Part shown: in pieces, positions 5,838 through 8,391 of the stretch
Position numbering within the stretch: the first letter of the stretch is position 1
Layout: every line of letters starts with the position of its first letter
NCBI GenBank assembly: GCA_020200995.1
Contig: JAIVHQ010000292.1
Span: 1 to 8,391, forward strand
Direction: 5' to 3'
Source of the DNA: Flavobacteriales bacterium
Lineage (GTDB): Bacteria; Bacteroidota; Bacteroidia; Flavobacteriales_D; Cryomorphaceae
Length of the DNA stretch: 8,391 nucleotides
Program-made: the position numbers and the translations under genes
The notes under the pieces: model-generated
Seen by the model: only the letters and a program-made list of their open reading frames with translations
Told to the model about the DNA's origin: nothing
Databases searched by the model: none

Positions 5838-6716
5838 TTAAGCTGTAACGCCCAGCACTTCCGCCATCTTTTTACCAATGTGTGCGGGCGAATCCACCAC
5901 GTGGATGCCGCATTCGCGGAGGATGGCTTTCTTGGCTTCGGCAGTGTCGTCGTCGCCGCCTACGATAGCGCCGGCGTGGCCCATGGTGCGGCCTTTGGGT
6001 GCGGTAACTCCCGCGATGAAACCAACCACAGGCTTGGTGCCGTGCTCTTTGACCCAGCGCGCGGCCTCTGCTTCGAGGTTTCCGCCGATCTCACCGATCA
6101 TCACGATGCCTTCGGTGTCGGGGTCTTCCATCAGCATCTGCACAGCCTGCAAGGTAGTGGTGCCAATGATGGGGTCTCCGCCGATTCCGATGGCGGTGGA
6201 CTGTCCCATGCCCGCTTTGGTAATCTGATCAACGGCTTCGTAAGTCAGGGTTCCCGACTTGGAAACGATACCGATCTTGCCCTTTTCGAAGATGAAGCCG
6301 GGCATGATGCCCACTTTGGCTTCGCCTGCTGTCATCACCCCGGGGCAGTTGGGGCCGATGAGGGTGCAGTCGCGTCCGTCTATGTAGTTTTTTACTTTGA
6401 CCATGTCATTCACGGGAATTCCCTCGGTGATGGTAACGATCACTTTAATGCCCGCTTCGGCAGCCTCCATGATGGCGTCGGCGGCAAAAGCCGGCGGCAC
6501 AAAAATGATGGTCACGTCGGCGCCGGTTTCTTTGACGGCTTGTTGTACCGTATTAAAAACGGGCTTATCGAGGTGTTTTTGTCCGCCCTTTCCGGGGGTC
6601 ACTCCGCCCACTACATTCGTTCCGTATTCAATCATTTGCGAGGCGTGAAAGGTGCCTTCGCTGCCGGTGAAACCTTGAACTATGACGCGGGAATTCTTAT
6701 TTACAAGTACTGACAT
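5838..6716 (-). CDS. sucD: Succinyl-CoA synthetase, alpha subunit
   Basis: Cytoplasmic TCA-cycle enzyme subunit: with the SucC beta subunit it converts succinyl-CoA, phosphate and NDP (ADP or GDP) to succinate, CoA and NTP. The 292-residue length matches the family. Seen in order: the N-terminal Rossmann CoA-binding domain with GFTGSEGTFH (residues 15-24) and PGKGG (41-45), IGPNCPG (120-126), SKSGTLTYE (152-160), IGEIGG (207-212) in the ligase domain, and GRTMGHAGA (242-250), where His247 is the residue phosphorylated during catalysis. No key residue is missing. The start ATG at 6716 is fixed by the conserved N-terminus (SVLVNKNSRVIVQGFTG). sucC is not adjacent within the window, so sucD appears to be transcribed alone here, from its own promoter and to its own terminator; separation of sucC and sucD is common in Bacteroidota. 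Confidence 0.98.
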   Translation of the reverse strand: MSVLVNKNSRVIVQGFTGSEGTFHASQMIEYGTNVVGGVTPGKGGQKHLDKPVFNTVQQAVKETGADVTIIFVPPAFAADAIMEAAEAGIKVIVTITEGIPVNDMVKVKNYIDGRDCTLIGPNCPGVMTAGEAKVGIMPGFIFEKGKIGIVSKSGTLTYEAVDQITKAGMGQSTAIGIGGDPIIGTTTLQAVQMLMEDPDTEGIVMIGEIGGNLEAEAARWVKEHGTKPVVGFIAGVTAPKGRTMGHAGAIVGGDDDTAEAKKAILRECGIHVVDSPAHIGKKMAEVLGVTA

Positions 6717-6745
6717 GGTCGATGTATCTTCATTATTTTGGTGCG

Positions 6746-6776
6746 CAAAAATAGGTGTTCAACCGTGCCCCGACAA
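6746..6776 (-). promoter_or_regulatory. sucD: Bacteroidota-type promoter of sucD
   Basis: On the minus strand TTG (6776-6774), a 20-base spacer, then TATTTTTG (6753-6746) match the TTG-N17-23-TAnnTTTG consensus of the Bacteroidota housekeeping sigma factor. Transcription would start near 6740, leaving a short leader of about 20-25 bases before the ATG at 6716. Position, spacing and both boxes agree. Confidence 0.6.
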
Positions 6777-7395
6777 GTTTTGACCGCTAAAGGTTTGAGG
6801 GGACTTGTTAATAGAATCTAAAGCTTGGGAGTCATTTTACACTGAGCGTACCTGACGGCACGCCGGTTGCGCAATGAGCTACTCCACGCCGGGGATAAAT
6901 CCCCGACTTACCACACGGGGCGTACCTGACGGCACGCCTGCGGCTCAAGAGTAAATGCTGCCTCTAAGATATGGCCTCGTACAAACCTATTAACCGATTG
7001 CCTCAAAAAGGAGCGCCTGTCCACTAGAAAGTCTATCAGATGATTTTGAATCAAAACCTTGCAAAACTTCTCTTGGACCCTGTTGTATGCCCTTCTCAAG
7101 AATCACTTAAATCAAAAGTGAACGCCCCCGTGCCGTTAGGTCCGGCCTGTTTGGTAAGCCCCGGTTTCAACCAGGGTATTTTGACGCGAGACTTTAAAAC
7201 ACTTGCCGTCAGTTACGTTCAGTGTAATCTAGTCGATTTTGCTCAAAGATAGAAAATGACAACCTGCTAAACCGCCAATCAAGCCCACATGCCGCCAAAC
7301 ACATTTGCCGAAAAGGCGGCCATCAAATCACAGGACGTGTCGCAGAGATTCCGCATATTTGAACTTAAATACAAACAGATTCAATCATCAGCACC
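6777..7395. other. Gene-free stretch with repeat module
   Basis: About 620 bases between the divergent sucD promoter and the serine hydrolase. Short frames on both strands show no family features. Besides the repeat module at 6846-6938 it holds small hairpins: GCCG/CGGC around 7131-7145, GGTT-TC-AACC near 7162-7171, and GCCGCC/GGCGGC at 7291-7296 and 7315-7320. CATATTTG at 7354-7361 differs by one base from the -7 consensus and is the best candidate promoter box for the hydrolase, but no -33 TTG is visible. Confidence 0.5.
6846..6938. repeat. Direct repeat - palindrome - direct repeat module
   Basis: GCGTACCTGACGGCACGCC occurs exactly at 6846-6864 and 6920-6938, 74 bases apart. Each copy has self-complementary ends (GCGT/ACGC, and GGCGT/ACGCC in the second copy). 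Almost midway lies CGGGGATAAATCCCCG (6890-6905), a 7-bp-stem palindrome, and TTGCGCAA (6867-6874) is a further small palindrome. The layout resembles REP/BIME-type dispersed repeats mobilised by RAYT transposases, but no transposase is present in the window. Confidence 0.75.
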
Positions 7396-8391
7396 ATGCC
7401 CCATCGACTGCTTCTCATCCTCGCGACACTCTCAGCCCTGCTTATTTGCCGACAAGGCAGTGCCCAATACGAAAACCTGAATGAATACCTCGACAGGATG
7501 ACGGAATTGAAAAAATTCACGGGGACGGTGATGATCGCCACCGACGATAAAACGCTGTTTGAAAAAGCCACGGGGCCGGCCACTGCCGATGGCGTCCTTA
7601 TGAATGCCACCAATTCGGTGTACAGAATCGGCAGCATCACAAAGTCATTCACCTCTGTACTAATCCTGAAATCTGTGGAGGCCGGCAAAATGAGCCTCGA
7701 CGACAAGCTTTCCACCTGGCACCCCGAAGTGACCAACGCCGACAAAGTGACCGTGCGCCAACTTCTGTCGCACACTTCGGGAAACGCCAGCTACACTGAC
7801 CTTCCCGACATGGCCGAATGGAAATACGACGACAATTCCGTTGCGGATATTATCATCAGATTTAGAGGCTTAAAATCCGAATTCGAACCCGGTACAAGGT
7901 TCAAGTACAGCAACTCCAACTACTTTCTGCTGGGCTCGATTTTGGAAAAAATTTACGAGAAGCCCTACGCCGAGATCACAGCAGCCATGATTACCGAACC
8001 GCTCGGGATGCGCCAAACGGGAGTCGATTCTGAAGCAAATGGTGTTGAGTTGAGCACGGGACTTTCACCAAATATTGATGGATGGAAGCAGGTGCCGCCT
8101 GTACATCCGACCGTGCCCTACGCCGAGGGGGCGCTGTACAGCTCGGTCAGCGATCTGCACACCTTCTCAGCGGCACTCTTTGGCAACCGCATTTTTGCCA
8201 AAAAAGCCACCCTGAGCGACATGCAAACACCCGTGATCGGCACCTATGCCCTCGGCCTGTTTGAGAGCGAGGTGGCCGGGGAAAAAGCATTGGCCCACAA
8301 CGGTGGCATCGACGGCTACTCCTCGACGTGGCTGTATTTCCCGGAAAGGGGGCTGCACATCATCAGCCTTTCGAACAGCATGCTATCAGAC
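7396..8391 (+). CDS. Secreted serine hydrolase, beta-lactamase/PBP-like, partial
   Basis: Serine hydrolase of the class C beta-lactamase/D-alanyl-D-alanine carboxypeptidase-like superfamily (Beta-lactamase, PF00144), acting outside the inner membrane. The frame is open from the ATG at 7396 through the right window edge, giving 332 residues without a stop. Residues 1 to about 23 form a signal peptide (hydrophobic LLLILATLSALLIC, likely cleavage GSA|QYE). A Cys at 18 lies in a poor lipobox context, so lipoprotein anchoring is unlikely. Catalytic motifs are all present: SxxK as SITK (nucleophile Ser80, Lys83), YxN as YSN (Tyr171-Asn173), and HNG (301-303) in place of KTG. LLSHTSG (123-129) and EPLGM (201-205) are further family marks. 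Family members range over esterases, peptidases and beta-lactamases, so the substrate cannot be assigned, and antibiotic resistance should not be inferred. C-terminal domains may lie beyond the window. Confidence 0.93.
   Translation, partial: MPHRLLLILATLSALLICRQGSAQYENLNEYLDRMTELKKFTGTVMIATDDKTLFEKATGPATADGVLMNATNSVYRIGSITKSFTSVLILKSVEAGKMSLDDKLSTWHPEVTNADKVTVRQLLSHTSGNASYTDLPDMAEWKYDDNSVADIIIRFRGLKSEFEPGTRFKYSNSNYFLLGSILEKIYEKPYAEITAAMITEPLGMRQTGVDSEANGVELSTGLSPNIDGWKQVPPVHPTVPYAEGALYSSVSDLHTFSAALFGNRIFAKKATLSDMQTPVIGTYALGLFESEVAGEKALAHNGGIDGYSSTWLYFPERGLHIISLSNSMLSD

Noticed and set aside
5583..6713. 376-codon ORF on the + strand opposite sucD
   Set aside because: It is the antisense shadow of a fully conserved sucD; its His/Gly/Asp/Phe-rich product resembles no family and arises from GC-rich third positions.
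6908..7099. 63-codon - strand ORF ending in the 19-base repeat
   Set aside because: Its C-terminus is the translated repeat itself, and no family features are seen.
7396..7470. Lipoprotein signal in the serine hydrolase
   Set aside because: Cys18 follows Leu-Leu-Ile, which does not fit the small residue needed before the lipobox Cys, and a good GSA|Q cleavage site lies after it.
7365..7775. 136-codon - strand ORF at the start of the hydrolase
   Set aside because: Antisense to the signal peptide and SITK motif region of a clear serine hydrolase.
7396..8391. Antibiotic-resistance beta-lactamase
   Set aside because: The fold and SxxK/YxN/HxG motifs are shared by esterases and peptidases, so resistance cannot be claimed.

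Overview
The window looks like chromosomal DNA from a member of the Bacteroidota, probably a flavobacterium-like lineage of moderate GC. Three signs point there: a secreted protein with a type IX secretion (T9SS) C-terminal sorting domain at 1824-3320, TAnnTTTG-type -7 promoter boxes upstream of two minus-strand genes, and start codons without strong Shine-Dalgarno sequences. The exact genus cannot be read from the sequence.

Layout. 1-525 (+) is the C-terminal part of an ACR3-family arsenite efflux permease, cut by the left window edge and carrying an apparent 1-base frameshift near its end. 578-1807 (+) is a complete major facilitator superfamily (MFS) transporter, possibly part of the same arsenic locus. 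Converging on it, 1824-3320 (-) is a T9SS cargo protein with nine degenerate repeats of about 30 residues. 3321-3605 is an intergenic gap with a candidate -7 box for the T9SS gene. 3606-4604 (+) is a second, unrelated MFS transporter that stops about two membrane helices early. 4605-5341 is about 740 bases with no convincing gene but many inverted repeats. 5342-5716 (-) is yajQ lacking its N-terminal ~30 codons. 5838-6716 (-) is an intact sucD, with a recognisable promoter and terminator. 6717-7395 is a gene-free stretch with a direct-repeat/palindrome/direct-repeat module. 7396-8391 (+) is the start of a secreted serine hydrolase of the beta-lactamase/PBP-like family, cut by the right window edge.

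Function. The genes form no single pathway. The recognisable roles are arsenite export, transport by two MFS proteins, TCA-cycle substrate-level phosphorylation (SucD), secretion by T9SS, and periplasmic hydrolysis. The most notable common theme is damage: acr3 (frameshift), the second MFS gene (3' loss) and yajQ (5' loss) are all incomplete inside the window, and the last two flank the hairpin-rich stretch. This may reflect rearrangement or mobile-repeat insertion, or small assembly errors. I found no convincing evidence of a new multi-gene system, tRNA, rRNA, CRISPR array, or transposase gene.
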